Shown: positions 13,331-25,989 of the stretch, piece by piece
How positions within the stretch are numbered: the stretch's first letter is position 1
Layout of the letters: each line of letters begins with the position of its first letter
NCBI GenBank assembly: GCA_921293015.1
Contig: OV121088.1
Location: forward strand, 24,155,645-24,219,644
Direction: 5' to 3'
DNA length: 64,000 nt
DNA from: Phorcus lineatus
Lineage: Eukaryota; Mollusca; Gastropoda; Trochida; Trochidae
Translations under genes and position numbers: made by a program
The notes under the pieces: model-generated
The model's input: the letters and a program-made list of their open reading frames with translations, nothing else
Database searches by the model: none
Told to the model about the DNA's origin: nothing

Positions 13331-13435
13331 ATGAAAAAAATCACGGGCAGATGTCAGATCAATTCATAAGGCTTTCATGTCCCCTATAAAACAAATTCCT
13401 AAAAAGATGTTTCCAAAGCATTGCCGCACCATCTC

Positions 13436-13580
13436 CATCTTGCAGTAGGGTTTGGGTGCAATGCTACACTGAATTTCACAGGTTTCAACACTATGCATAG
13501 CCACAATCGTGTTGCAGGCTATCTCCCTGCAATATAATACTAACAGCCATGATATAAGAGGAATACTCTTGAGAGCCGCT
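13436..13580 (+). mobile_element. SINE family A fragment with internal deletion
   Basis: It matches the body of the family (GGTTTGGGTGCAATGCTACA, then GCATAGCCACAATCGTGTTG, then TGCAATATAATACTA and GATATAAG) but lacks the tRNA-like head and roughly 50 bases between the two halves. It is more diverged than the copies at 26 and 39 kb. Confidence 0.75.
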
Positions 13581-15427
13581 GAACCGAGAATAACCTTACC
13601 TTTTGCTGTTCTTGAAATAGACACTCCTAATTCTTCTAATTCCAATTTATCAGTATAAATTAAAAACAGCATTTCAAAATGAGAAAATGAAGACTTTAAA
13701 ACTTTACATAAAGTCTCCTTAATACTCTCTTATATATTCTTAATGGGAAGATAACATTCTAAATCCATTGTAATACTTTAGGATCTTGGAATTTATTTGC
13801 AATCAGGGTTGGTGCCACGTCTCTTCTCTAGAAATAAGTTTAAAAACCTTATGGACTTAAATTTATTTTTTAACAATTTCATTAATTAGAATTCTATTAG
13901 AAAAAAACACACAAATGTTTTATATTTCTTTAAAAATACTAGTTGCAATTTAGAAAACAATCTCCCGACGCTCTGAGCAGGTGATATGGATTTTGAAGGA
14001 TTCAAATTGTTCTTTAAAAATATTCTAATTAATTACCTTGAGAATAAAAATTCTTATTGGAGAGAATTGAGAGATTTCTACGCTGAATAATGCATGCTTA
14101 ATTGCATTTAGTGTTTTAAATCTATCTGTTGGTTCAAACATGAACACACATATTACCAACAGACCGGTTGTTATATTTTAGCCAGAGACAGTATGGAACT
14201 GTTTATTGCTGCCAGTTTTATCAAATAAGCATTTCTTCCACTGCATCCACTAGTGTATGAAATAAGCTTGAAAAGTAGCAAGCCCAAAAGTTTTTGTAAG
14301 TTTAAATGGTGAAATATGAAGTAAAAGTTACCAGCTCTGAAGAAAAGTGGCTGTCTGATGGGAAATTATTGCTTACACTGCATCTATAAAGTATCAGTTT
14401 AATTATCAGGTCGTATTCTTTTTCAACAAATTAAACAAGGGAGAGCTTGAGCAGAAGCAAAGTATAATGATCTTAGGTCTTTGCCCAAATCACCAAAGAT
14501 ACCAAATCTCGCACGAAAAGAAGACACTCATGCAATAGTTGTGATGTCCCATTTAATTGATATTTTCTGTTATTTGACATTATCCTACCTCATGTAAGAA
14601 TGCCAATCTCTGATTGGTCCACATGACCCTAAACAAATATTCATATACACCATCACCGAGGGATGATAAATCCTATATACGCCGCTACATGAGTAAAGCG
14701 TGCCTCCATGTCAATCAGTCAAATTCACGTGATCAGGTCATAGCTTTTGTTCATTTCTGTTTGTCTTTTTAATAATACATTAAGACATTCGGCAAGATAA
14801 ATTCATTATAACATTCCTTCAAGGGTGACATAGGGATATATTATTCCTGCGAAAGGTTTTATGCAACAAGTCCATTTATTACTTATGCAACACCCACTTT
14901 TGGAAAGGCTCTTAACATTAAAATTTCAAACATCTTTTTACCCTCAAAGCATGAAACTCATAAGCATGTTGCAAGATAAGAAATGATAACTCTAAAAATC
15001 CAATTATTAGCATGCATTTAATCTTTACAAAAAAAAATCTTATTTTTTTAAAGACTTTTGAACTTTATCTAAAACATGGAATTGTCTATTCATTATAATG
15101 CTTATACAAGCAAAACTACTTTTAAACAATTGAAATAAACATATCTGCCTCTTCCAAAGCTTTTCCTTTTAAAAAATCGTGACATAATAAATGCCTAATG
15201 CATTCATAAACATACAATATTTTTAAACAATTCAGAAGCATGCATATTTGTTTATCTTCAACGTTTTTGTCCAAAGCGGGGAGCTAATATGATACATATT
15301 TATGGTAATTATCCTCATAAACAAATAAAAAAAACACTTTCTTATTAAAATGACCCACTCTGCTGTCTTAAGCATTATTTGACATGACAAAGGTATACAT
15401 ATCAATTCATAAACATGGAGGCTGAAA
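13581..15427. other. Unassigned DNA
   Basis: No gene or repeat could be supported here. Confidence 0.35.
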
Positions 15428-15428
15428 G

Positions 15429-15737
15429 AGGTGAGTTGGTGTTTAACGCCGCTTTCAAGACTATTTCACTTCTATCGCGGCTTCTAGTATTATTGCAGGG
15501 AGAAAGCCTGCAACACCATTGTGGCCATGCATTGCAGTGAAACCTGCAACATCGGCTGGAACTAGTGAACCATGGGTGGTACTGCGCTGAAATTCAGTGT
15601 AGCATTGCACCCAAACCTGACTGCGTGTAGAACAGTTCTCTACTGCAGACAAAGTTGCCGAGCCCCTGGCGGGATTCGAACCACGGACCTCATAATCTGA
15701 AGTCGAGCGCGCTAACCACTGCGCTATCCCGCCCCCC
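15429..15737 (-). mobile_element. SINE family A, near full length
   Basis: Read on the - strand it opens with a run of G, then a tRNA-like head with A box TAGCGCAGTGG and B box GGTTCGAATCC, the internal RNA polymerase III promoter of tRNA-derived SINEs. A body of about 220 bases follows (CAACTTTGTCTGCAGTAGAG and so on), ending in CACCAACTCACCTC. The 92-codon open frame across it is part of the repeat and not a host gene. Confidence 0.9.
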
Positions 15738-16385
15738 ATAAAGATAGAATAATCCTGACAAACAATTCAAAATAATTTGCCTTTATTTCAAAGACCTCCA
15801 ATTTTCAAGTCATGGTTATGATAATTGATGCAAGGATCTGAAAAAAATCCTAAAGAACAACTAAAAACTGTCCTTGTATTTCGCAAAGACTTCAAGGCTT
15901 TACCAAGTATCCTATCTTAAGGAGAGATCTGGTAATAACACGACTAATTCATCAACTGATAGAGACAGTATAAAGTACAGAGCCATCATAGATACCACTT
16001 TATCCATGTCTAGACTTGTGTAAGAGTTCTATATTGAACAACCAGTCTGTTTGTCAGACAAATTAATACAACACTCGCATCCATCAACATCTTACAATGT
16101 CGATTAATTCTAAATAAAAGGTCTTCTCACATTCTGACATTTATTTGGGAGAACCCAAGCTAATAATGATCGATAGTAAACTTTGAGCAATTGCTAGAAA
16201 CACATTTGTTATTCCATTTAATTGTCGCTATAAATCTGTTCAGAACTGTCTTAAATTTACCCAAAAGTTTTTCATATGTAGAAAAAATCATTTCATGATA
16301 ATTGCTAAAATCAAACTGCAGATATAAATATATAAAAAGTTGGTTCCAAAACAATTAATGTAATGTGGTACTATGTGGCACGTGG

Positions 16386-16757
16386 TCCTGTGCGTAGCTC
16401 AGTTAACTACAATCAGTGAAGTTCAGCAAAATCTGGCATGACTCGCTGGATGGGTGGGTTACCCGATAATTGCTTTATTAACTGAGAGTTTGAAGGGTTA
16501 TTCCCTGCCCCGCACTGAGGCACAAGTGGTGTCTCCTTAGGCAAGAGACTTTATCAATTGTGCCTCTGTTCACCCAGCTATTCTAATTGGGTACCTGGTG
16601 TAGATTGTGTTGGAGGTGACCTTGAGCGCTGTAACCAGCAGCTTGGGTTAGACCAGATAGGGTAATAATGCAGGATGCACTTACAGCATATCCCCCAGTG
16701 ACGTGGATTTAACGCAATATAAATATCCTTATTATCATTATTATTATTATTATTATT
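16386..16757 (+). mobile_element. SINE family B, longest copy, with (ATT)n tail
   Basis: The head GTGCGTAGCTCAGTT resembles the A-box region of a tRNA, although a good B box is not visible, so the tRNA-derived part has decayed. The body contains GCACTGAGGCACAAGTGG, GGGTACCTGGTGTAGATTGT and GCTTGGGTTAGACCAG, and ends in a run of ATT triplets at 16733-16757. A fragment at 11363-11545 and a diverged copy at 60775-61018 are on the opposite strand. Confidence 0.8.
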
Positions 16758-17630
16758 GAGTCACTGAAAATCAATTACTAGGAATCAATTAAAAAATAAT
16801 TAATTTGCAACTGACTTGATTGGCTTCTTATGGGCCAGGAACTAAACTCTTTCAAGGGCTCTTTGAAGTTGCATACATAAGAAACGCAATCGTAAGTTGA
16901 TGATAACTTCTTTATTGATGATAACTTTTTTATTGTGAAAATCATAGCTTTTTAGGGTATGTGCTTACTTCTTCATCAGATGAGTAGATCAAGAAAATAT
17001 TGTTGTTTCAAGTGTTTTATCATATGACACATACCTCGGACTTTGATTTTTATTTATCATTCAAAAGTAGAGAATCATTTTAAGAGTCTTTCATAATCAC
17101 TAAATGGATTTTGATTTATTTCTAAATCAACGCTTTTAATATCTTGCTTTTTAATGTTCAAGAGTCTAATACCTGTATTCTGAATATTCTGGTACAAAAC
17201 CTAAGGATCTGTTAACTGATGATTTCATTACACCTTTTACATGGATTTTTATAGATTGATTAGGGAAGTCAAATTCTAAAGGATTAAAAACATTAATAAT
17301 GTGACCTTAAATTAGTGGCTTAATTCATGTACAAGAAAAAAAGTTGTTTTTAACTTTGTAACATTACTCAAGGGATGTTTCGTCCTTTTGTAGTGACTGT
17401 GAAAAAGAATTATTAGGTTTCCATTCTGTAATATCAAGTACATGGGCATTTAGAGCATTGAAACTACCAGCCACTTAGAATCTTCAAACATGGTTTCAAC
17501 TTAGTACCATTAATTACAGAAACTTTTCGGACTAAACTGAAAGAAAAAAAACATTTTCTTTTCAGTACAAGAGATCTAGCAAGAATATAGGGGCCTATAT
17601 TCAAACTTCTCAGATGTTCATGGTAGTGGG
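16758..17630. other. Unassigned DNA
   Basis: No gene, hairpin or dated repeat was found. Confidence 0.35.
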
Positions 17631-17635
17631 CAAGT

Positions 17636-17712
17636 TCCTCTTCATATTCGGATCAAGAGATCCGTGGTTCGAATCCCGCCAGGGGCTCAACAACTTTGTC
17701 TGCAATCTATGA
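17636..17712 (+). mobile_element. SINE family A, head fragment
   Basis: Only the 3' half of the tRNA-like head is present, with an intact B box (GTGGTTCGAATCCCGCC), followed by the first bases of the body (AACTTTGTCTGCA). Confidence 0.75.
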
Positions 17713-18639
17713 AAGCTGTTAATGGGTGATGATACACCTTTGAGATCTGTCAGATTAACCCTTCATTTAACAACATGACATGATATATTGTCAACATATG
17801 GTATGTTGTATGGAGAACACATTATGTCAAACACTTTTATATATTTACAAATTAGACATATTTGTGAACTATTGTCCCTCTGGCAGCAAAAGTCTGATAA
17901 TTCCTTGTGGTGATTCGTCAATCTAAGACTTAACAATCTGTCATGATATAGGGGATTAGTTGAATGTTTAAGAAATAGTTGTACCTCTTTGAACTAAATA
18001 ATTTGTAATCTATTTGTGGTTTAAAAATCACTAGCAATAGTCAACTCTGAAAAGCTCCTGCATGATTTTGTCAAATCATGACAAATAGTTTGTACTTAAT
18101 GCTATTTCAAAAATATTTCTGTATTGTTAGCTATTATTCAATCTACTGTATCTATTACCCTGAAACAACACAGTAGGTCTAACACAGATGTGTGAAACAT
18201 TTTTCATGTTTGATAAGTCTATAAACAATCTGACATGATGTAGTGTTGAGAAACACTGTATTGCAAAATATGTTTAGATATATTCAGTATTGTTACATGT
18301 TAACATGTTGAGATTCAATCAATGATTTTCATTACATATTATTAAGCTTAATTTGATTTGAATGCCATATATAATGGTTTATAACTTTTAATCAATAATT
18401 TTATCTCCAAAATGACAAATATATGAAAAATGTTGGTTTTCAAGAAAATCTAAAACATACCTGTAATCATTTTTTTCAGAAGCTGAAATCTCACCTCTAG
18501 TTTATATAAATACTAGTTATATAACCAATCTATCCTGCCAGCTAAAAATAAGTATGCCTCATGTGTTGCCACGATTAACAATCGACATCCGTGAGAGCAA
18601 GGTGATGGATCTGTATTTCTATGGTCCAGTAGCTTCTAT

Positions 18640-18927
18640 GGGCTCGGATCAAGAGATTCTTGGTTTGAATCCCGCCAGGGGCTTGGCAACTGTTTCTGCA
18701 GTAGAGAACTATTTAACACGCAGTCAGGTTTGGGTGCAATGCTACACTGAGTTTCAGCGCAGTACCACCCATGATTCGCTAGTTCCAGCCGATGCTCGCA
18801 GGTTTCACCGCAATGCATAGCCACAATGGTGTTGCAGGCTTTCTCCCTGCAATAATACTAGCAGCCGCGATATAAGTGAAATAATCTTGAAAGTCGCGTT
18901 AAACCCTAACTCATTCACTCACTCCTC
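18640..18927 (+). mobile_element. SINE family A, lacking the start of the head
   Basis: The copy begins inside the tRNA-like head just before the B box (here GGTTTGAATCC, one change), continues through the whole body, and ends in CTCATTCACTCACTCC, which gives the family's 3' tail. The 88-codon frame at 18554-18820 is carried by the SINE. Confidence 0.88.
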
Positions 18928-19334
18928 TTAACATTCTTTCTATAGGAAACAGTAGAAGAATTCCTGGGCCAAAAGCATCTTACAGATGGTCAATTAACTG
19001 CTGTGTGTATGAAATGGACACAAAATATTTTTTCTAAGGTTATGAAAACATTTACATTTACATACATAATTTAGGACTTGAAATTTTGGACTTGAAAAAT
19101 ACTTTTTATTTTGAGACTTTAATGCATAGATGGATATTTCAACTTTGGTAATGAGTGACAATGATTTGAAAAATATTAACATTTGTGAATCATTCATTTC
19201 AGGGCAAAATTTTAAGAGAGGTTCTGTATTTAAAAAACTAAAGTATAAAAAAAATTTCAAAGAATCATTTTTCAAAAATGTTTTTAATTTCAATTTATTT
19301 ATAAAGCCTACATTACTACTGATGTTAAGCAAGA

Positions 19335-19790
19335 AAGTACAAGCAGTGTGAAAGACCCCTGAAACGGTGCTGAAGTTATCGATCTGTTATTCATGAATGC
19401 AGATGGTTTCTCCCTCCCTCCTAAATACTTCATCAATCTTCAATAAACTTCAAATTAGTAAACAGAGACATTGCAAAAGAGTCTATGGTGTCACATTTCC
19501 ATATTTCACCATGAATTTTCAGTCTGCAGTGTATCAAGTCAACAAATCAAGTGACAGCCACAACCTTAAAACCCTGCAATTCTCAGCAAGTGAAAGACAT
19601 GAAACTCGATTGAGGAAATCGTACCCTCACAGTCTTGTCAATAATCATAAAGAATAAACCATTCTTATGAGATGCAAATGTCATCTGAATGAAGGTTCTA
19701 TAATCCAAAATCAAGAATGGTCTACAAGCGTTCACAATCATGAAATAAAATAATGTTATAAAAGCCCATGTCTGCAAATGTTTTTCAAAA
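19335..19790. other. Conserved island 1 between duplicate copies (partner 27427-27880)
   Basis: Over about 450 bases the two copies differ at only a few percent of positions by eye, whereas surrounding duplicate sequence is far more diverged. Both carry an 86-codon frame (19397-19657 and 27489-27749). I counted about seven amino-acid changes against three silent ones, which is what neutral drift gives, so conservation is probably not for this protein. Function is unknown: an enhancer, an RNA, or recent gene conversion would all fit. Confidence 0.6.
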
Positions 19791-20759
19791 TATCGAGTAA
19801 ATTGATATTGTCAAAGATGTCGGAAAATTAATCAATTTACAATGATGTACATCGTTTCTGTAAAAATATTAATATTTAACAATATATCAAGGTTAATATT
19901 TGACTGATACACAAATACAAAATTTCTTACGAGGACAAAAAGAATTCATCTAAAATATTTTGAAGGGGGAAAATAATTGAATAATGTAATCTGAATACAA
20001 AAACAATGCACGCGTCTAGCTAATCTGAAGAAATCAAAGTCTTCTTATTTTTCTGTGGATTGTAATTCTGCATTGGAGTCTTGAGAAAATACAAGAATAA
20101 ACAAGAATTTCATTAGAATAACAATAAATTAAAATAGTTTTTTTTTATAGAAATATTACATTTGTTTACTATCTAAATCCTTTTCTGAAGATTGATGATG
20201 TTTTCTGAATCAGGCTCAATCAATAGGTGCATGATCAATTGAATCTTCCATCCAAGATTGATCTTGTAAAATATCTATAAATAATATACATATTTATATA
20301 TACATAAGCAAAATTATTTCAATCTGTTGAATAAACATCTTGATGTATACCCTTATATAAATAAAAGTTTTTTAATACCTTACTATAAAAGAAAATATTT
20401 GATTAATCAATATAATATTTGTACATGAATTAAGATTTTTCTAGAAATGTTTATATCCCAAAATACATGCAAAAGATATACATTGATCAAGATTTCTCAC
20501 TGGCTGTATAAGAAAAATATGCATGTACAATTCCATACTTTGAAAATATAACATAAATCAATGATATTGGGAAAAGATTAGATGGTCTATTCCAACACAG
20601 TTTCAAAATATTCCTCAAACTCTTTCTGTTGATAGAGTACATCAACACATGTAACGTAATCAATATTCATATATAATGTTTTCTAGGAAATATGGATCCT
20701 AAAATACACAAATTTAAATCTAAGACAAATTTTGATTGATAAAACTTAATAGGTTCATA

Positions 20760-21060
20760 CAGAAACATGAAGATCAGAACATATGCATGTATGATTTGAC
20801 ATCTTCCGCGACCTGCAATTAGGAAATAGTCTCAGTGACCCGGAAGGTTACAGAAAGTGTGACACTGGATGGTTATTCCTGTCTTCATCACAGAAGAGTG
20901 GAGACAAACATGTATCCGTTACTTGATTCATTATCTTGATAGAAAGTATCGGAGACACATAAGTTTCCCACTCTCCAGGACGGAAATATCTAGGTAAGGG
21001 TTGATGATATCAAATGACTCAATAGCCAATCACTCACTTTGCTTCTGAAATCATAATCAT
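20760..21060. other. Conserved island 2 (partner 28865-29170)
   Basis: About 300 bases around CTGCAATTAGGAAATAGTCT, ATTCATTATCTTGATAGAAA and TATCAAATGACT are nearly identical in the two duplicate copies, with no open frame kept in both. It reads as a constrained non-coding block. Confidence 0.55.
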
Positions 21061-22224
21061 GCAACTCTTTGAAGAGAATAATTTTGTACTCCCTTGTTGC
21101 ATCTGAACTTAAAAAATTATCTATTTGTAATCTTTATTCGGTAAAATAATTATATTCATGAATATATGTAACGATAGTGAATATGTATGAGGTAAATTTG
21201 TTAATTTCTATGATAATTTTAAGATTTTCATTTAAAGCACTAGAACTAATTGAAATAACTAACTAGATCGATGAGGTTTTTTAATGGTATTCATCTAATT
21301 GAGCTGCAGAACCAGATATCATATACATTCAGTCTAAAAACATCTTTGCATCTCAATACATAAATTGTTGTCAAGAAATCTATCATATGTTAGGTATTCA
21401 ACTTTTGCTTGCCTTTCAGGAACTGTTGACCGTTTACTATATGGACTAGCGTAGCTTTGTAGCTCATCAGATCCTAATATATGCATGGTTGAGGATTGAA
21501 AGATAGAAAATAGACATCTGTGTCACTAAATTTACTGTTGATACTCCTCATTGGTAAAGAGGCTTTTGCACAGAAGGAGTTCAGTTTGCCATTGGTTCTT
21601 GAAGGCCAAAAACACATACATACAGAAATTCTGTAACTCTTGGTGGGATTTTGATCTTGAAATAATAAACTACAATCAAAAGTTCCTAAAAAATAGTGCA
21701 ATTCAGTCAAACAAACTTTCAGTAATGGCTGAATATCTGGATTGTTGACTGATAAGAAATTGCCAGAAGCCAACAGAATGAAGTTTATGGTTTGGCTCTG
21801 GCAGTGTTATTTGCCTGAAATGTTCCAGACAGTTTGATGAGGAAGTTGCCATTAAACTCTCAGTAAAACACAGATCCTCTATTTACTTATTAACAGTTGT
21901 CTCCAAGACATCAAATCTCCATTTGTTTCCTGTCACTGTTCCACTTGTCAGACTTTGTTTTCAGGTTTCCTGGTTCCTAAAGGTAAAATTCCTGAACAAT
22001 CAATAAGTTTTTATTATGATTTAAATTAAGCCATAATTTTCAAGCTTATTATTGCAATTTGATTCCATGCACATTTCATTTTAGAAGTTGGCATGACAAA
22101 GAAAAACAAATTCTCTATGTTTACAATTTCCTTATTGCAAAGATGTGACGTTTTGGTGTAGATCCTTACACAGCAAATTATGATTCAATAAATCCAGAAA
22201 TATATATAAATTTCTATGTAAAAA

Positions 22225-22545
22225 CAGAAAATCGATCATTTGATTATCTTTTCCATTTCAACCACACAAACTTTTTTGTTTCAACAGTGACACATGTTAT
22301 CTGTCTAATTTTTTCCCTCTTAAATCCCAACAAATGTTTATCCAAAATGGTGTTGGCTTTGTTTTATTCCTCAGAATAACAATCACAACGATTCTTGATT
22401 TCTTATCCAAGACAACAACAGTTTTATCTTAGATCTTCAATGAATATTAATTCATCACAGAGAAAACTGTGGCTATTCTTGTTTGGTGTTTTGTGTTTAA
22501 GGTGAATTGATAACATTCCATTCTATTTGACATGTCATACATTCA
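22225..22545. other. Conserved island 4 (partner 30935-31265)
   Basis: Matching phrases include TTATCCAAAATG, CTCAGAATAACAATCAC, CAACAGTTTTATCTTAG and TTGATAACATTCCATTC. No common reading frame is kept. The copies diverge abruptly about 60 bases further on, where the THAP-bearing segment of copy 1 begins. Confidence 0.5.
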
Positions 22546-22810
22546 AGAATGAATAAAAACTGGTTTGTGACAAAAAGAAATGGAAAACATTGCAAGACCT
22601 GAATTAAAGATATTATATCCCAGTTTTTTATCCGACTTCAATCCCCATTTTCATAAAGACAATACATTCAAGTAAATAAAACACCAAACAGAGTTTCGAT
22701 GCGTCCTTTAATTAAAAAGATATAATGGTTCAAAGCGCGTAGAAATTGGCCACCTCGAAAGCCCAATTAAAAAAGTCCCTAGAGTGGCCTGAGCTCTCCT
22801 TCGGCAGATG

Positions 22811-22818
22811 TGACGTCA
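22811..22818. promoter_or_regulatory. CRE-type palindrome TGACGTCA
   Basis: A full CREB/ATF consensus palindrome lies about 95 bases upstream of the THAP ATG, inside the 21-base motif that recurs inverted at 25287-25307. Just downstream is TTTGTTTGTAAAC, a forkhead-like sequence. This looks like a promoter, but no TATA box is clear. Confidence 0.4.
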
Positions 22819-22910
22819 TAGACAGGACTCACTCCGCGTTTGTTTGTAAACAAGTATATATCAATGCAGATATGGGTCGCATTCGTCGACGTTTTCATTG
22901 CGATAGAGAC

Positions 22911-23329
22911 ATGCCTTCTTCCTGCGTTGCTGCCAACTGTACTAATAAGGAATCAGGAGACATTCAACTGCATCGGTTTCCGAAGGATCCTGTTTGTTAG
23001 TCAGAAAAAGAGCGAAGTGGAGTCTCAATGACAGGTCTGTTATCTGCTCCGATCATTTCGCAGAGGACTGTTATGATCTTTCCTACGATTTCAAAGCGGA
23101 CTTAGGACTTGCCCCATAAAGGAAAAGACTCGTCAAAAATGCCGTACGAACAGTTAATAAACAAATGAAGATGATAACATGCCTGCTACCCGTCTGTCCA
23201 GCGAGATATGACAGTCAACCATATCGGAAGAGAAAACGGACGGAATACTTTGAGAAGAGGGAACGAAAGAGGGTAAGGAATTTGAAAGAAAGACTAATTC
23301 AAAACTCTATTCCGGGGGAGGTGAGATAA
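22911..23329 (+). pseudogene. THAP-domain gene, first coding exon, frame broken
   Basis: THAP domains are DNA-binding C2CH zinc fingers found in transcription regulators and in P-element-type transposases. The frame from ATG at 22911 reads MPSSCVAANCTNKESGD then LHRFPKDP, a typical THAP start with the Cys-x4-Cys pair at residues 5 and 10. It hits TAG at 22998-23000. The rest of the domain continues in another frame: RAKWSLNDRSVICSDHF, with the conserved Trp and the Cys-x2-His pair. A TAA then interrupts just after LGLAP (about 23118), and the same frame stays open through a Lys/Arg-rich tail (PYRKRKRTEYFEKRERKR) to a donor-like GAG/GTGAG at 23329. Two disruptions argue for a pseudogene, unless they are assembly errors. 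The partner AVPTIF box is not visible. No later exon was found. Confidence 0.75.
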
Positions 23330-24740
23330 ATAATCATGAAACTTTTGGGGAGTTGACAATATAATTGATGATGTTTCGACTATTTACCAGTATACTATTC
23401 ATATAAGTTCATTGCTTTATTCATGTACTTAAATTTGTCATGATGATGTCTTTTGTATATATATATGTATGTATGTTCAATGGAGCGGTCTTTAAATAAG
23501 CTTGTCTTAGCTTGTTGACCAATCCAATTTCATGTAAAATTTCATGAAAATAAATACGTTTAAACCAATTGATGATTTTGCAGACGAATGTTGAGTTTTT
23601 ATCTGCATTATGAATTTATGTCTCTTTAGATTAGTCGCAGAATTTATTAATTCAAACCCCATTAACTGTTTGAATTTTTAGTATTTGATTGCATATGGGG
23701 TTAAAAAATTCATCGGGTTGAACTAAATAGTTATTTCAACATGTTGGAGACTATAATGAAATAATGTTCATATATATATATATATAGATCTGTAAATTAT
23801 ACACAGTGACAGGTTTGTAGTTTGTTACATTACTAGTTTTGGGGTATACATCATTTTTTTTGGTGCTGATTACCCTAAGGATACATACAAAAATGTGGGC
23901 AAATCACTTATGTTTGTATGTTGACACTACAGTTTGGGTTATAACATTTATGAAAAATTAAAATTTCTTGCTACAGCGTCATTTTAGAAGCAACAAAAAG
24001 TAAAATAAAAGTAAAAGAGCTGCCCCGGAGAAACATTTACCATTTTATGTAGCCTTACAGTGGATAACTTATAACCTATTATATATTGATAAATATTGCA
24101 GAATGAAATAAGATATTTAGTAATACAGATTTGTTAATATATTGTCATGTGTCACGTGTATTGACAAACCTAATTACCTTCATCAAGTTTCAATAAAGGC
24201 TGTTGATCATGAGTGAGGATAAAGTTTAGACAGGATAACTAATCAGTGCCTTGTGTATTACCTATTGGAAATGTGCCAGGTGCTGAGGTCATTAAGTTTA
24301 TTGCTTAATTGCCATAATGTACAGGTGTGTGGCATTTCATGTAGACTGTTAGGTAATAACTTTATGACTATATTGTCTGGTGTGAAAAAGTAGTGTTAGG
24401 TAACTAAAAACCTCTCTCTGATAGAATACCGGTACTAAAGTACTGAAGGAAATGGAAATAATATGCTTTTCAGCGTTAATATTTTTATTTGGTTGAAATA
24501 GTTAAAACTGAAAAAGAATTTCATATTTACGATACATTTCCAAGCAGGCTTTAACTTACATCAGAATCAACAATAAATGTGTTATTATTGACAATATTGG
24601 CCTACGTCACTCTAGATTAGTAACATACTCTTTATCTCAAACACTGACCGTTACTCACACCAAAGAACAATAATCTGTATCCTTACTATGAAAAATACAT
24701 TAGTACGTAACTCTAAGTTTTTATGAAGGTGGCAAATTGC
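23330..24740. other. Unassigned DNA downstream of the THAP exon
   Basis: No further THAP exon, transposase catalytic motif or repeat is recognisable. A (TA)n run lies at about 23770. Confidence 0.35.
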
Positions 24741-24766
24741 GAATCAAGAGGTACATTTACCTAACA

Positions 24767-25307
24767 CATCAAAGATTTGATTTCCATTATCACTAATAAC
24801 CGAGTAATAAGGCGAAAAACAGCTGCTCGGAACCTCGTATCCCAATGACCAGATCCGGAAGTTGCCGAGAGACAGACCATTGAAAGCGGGATCTCATTCA
24901 TGCAAAGCAGAAACACGGAGTTGCGATATTGAGTTGACACAAATGGCACAAAGTAGTAACAAGTATTCTACATATACAATGGTCAATCAACTACACAGGG
25001 GGATAGTCGATTTGTCGAAGTGTTCAAACAAATGACGGCAAAACGATGGCGGCAGATATCAGTTAGGGTTCACTCGATCGGCATTATCGGAGATTAACAA
25101 CCCAAACAAACAACATCAACAACAACGACATATAATTAATGTCAAACAGAATATGTCGATGTATTGATATTAATAGCTTTGGTGACTTAGGGGCTTTCTT
25201 TATAAGTACAATCAGTGAAAATATATACGTTCACGACCGCTGGAATCTATAATGTAAACAATGACACAGATCAGCCAGTCGTTAACGAGTCCTGTCTATG
25301 TCGTCAC
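24767..25307 (-). promoter_or_regulatory. Possible promoter and 5' exon on the - strand
   Basis: The stretch is richer in CpG than its surroundings. On the - strand it starts with the motif shared with the THAP promoter (25307-25287) followed by TGTTTACAT. It contains an open run (24761-24949) and ends in TTAG/GTAAATG, a plausible donor at about 24767. It may be the start of a gene that runs towards the THAP exon. No later exon is visible. Confidence 0.25.
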
Positions 25308-25989
25308 AACCCCCCTAGCACCTGATTGGCTAATAAAACGTTTCGCGTCTGTTTTCCGGAAGTGTTTATAAAACACGTTTTTTCTGCTATTTTCAGGTGG
25401 ATGTGAACCTAAATAGTTGTTGATATTTTTTCTTAACCTTGTTATGAAGTGTTTCCGCTAATCGTACCCCCTATGTGGATATATTATCTTTAAGAGGTTT
25501 TCCGCCTTTTTACCATATGTCAATACAACTAACAGACCTGCATGTGTATGAGACCTTCAAGTAGACTTATACAGAAACCCTTGAATTAATAACATTAAGA
25601 TATTGTCTAGATGTTCAAAATGAAGAAGAAAAGCTCATGATTTCTGATCCAAAAAGCAAACAAAACTCATTAACTATTCTGAAGAAGAAAGTCATTCATA
25701 GATACAAAAATGCAAAATGTCTCATTACTGTTGTAGCAGTGTGTAGATCAGGAAGGGTGATGAACTGACTCAACTCTGATAAATTATTCTATAAATTGCA
25801 TCATAATTAGGAGGGCATGTTCGAAATACCACAAACAATATTATCATATTTTAGTTTTGTAACATCATTGCTAACTTTCAGAAAGAAAGCTATGAGAAGT
25901 ATTTTTGGTGTTGATTATGTACAAATCATTGACCAAATTGAATTTGTAAAATTTCCAGCATTTTTATAGAACATTGGAAAGAAGACTTA

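Larger units (their letters stand above)
22600..25515. other. Segment present only in duplicate copy 1
   Basis: Collinearity with copy 2 stops near 22600 and resumes near 25515, so about 2.9 kb is present here and absent there. It holds a broken THAP gene, two CpG-richer promoter-like stretches (22690-22900 and 24960-25430) and a 21-base inverted pair at 22810-22830 and 25287-25307. Exact ends and target duplications could not be found. It may be an inserted element or the ancestral state lost from copy 2. Confidence 0.6.

Noticed and set aside
15461..15739. 92-codon - strand frame
   Set aside because: It lies wholly within a tRNA-derived SINE and recurs in part with other copies; it is not a host gene.
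19397..19657. 86-codon frame conserved at 27489-27749 as a real gene
   Set aside because: Replacement changes exceed silent ones at the neutral ratio, there is no promoter or domain, and the similarity extends well beyond the frame.
24761..24949. 62-codon - strand frame as a protein gene
   Set aside because: No domain; the stretch reads better as a promoter-proximal leader, and no second exon is visible.
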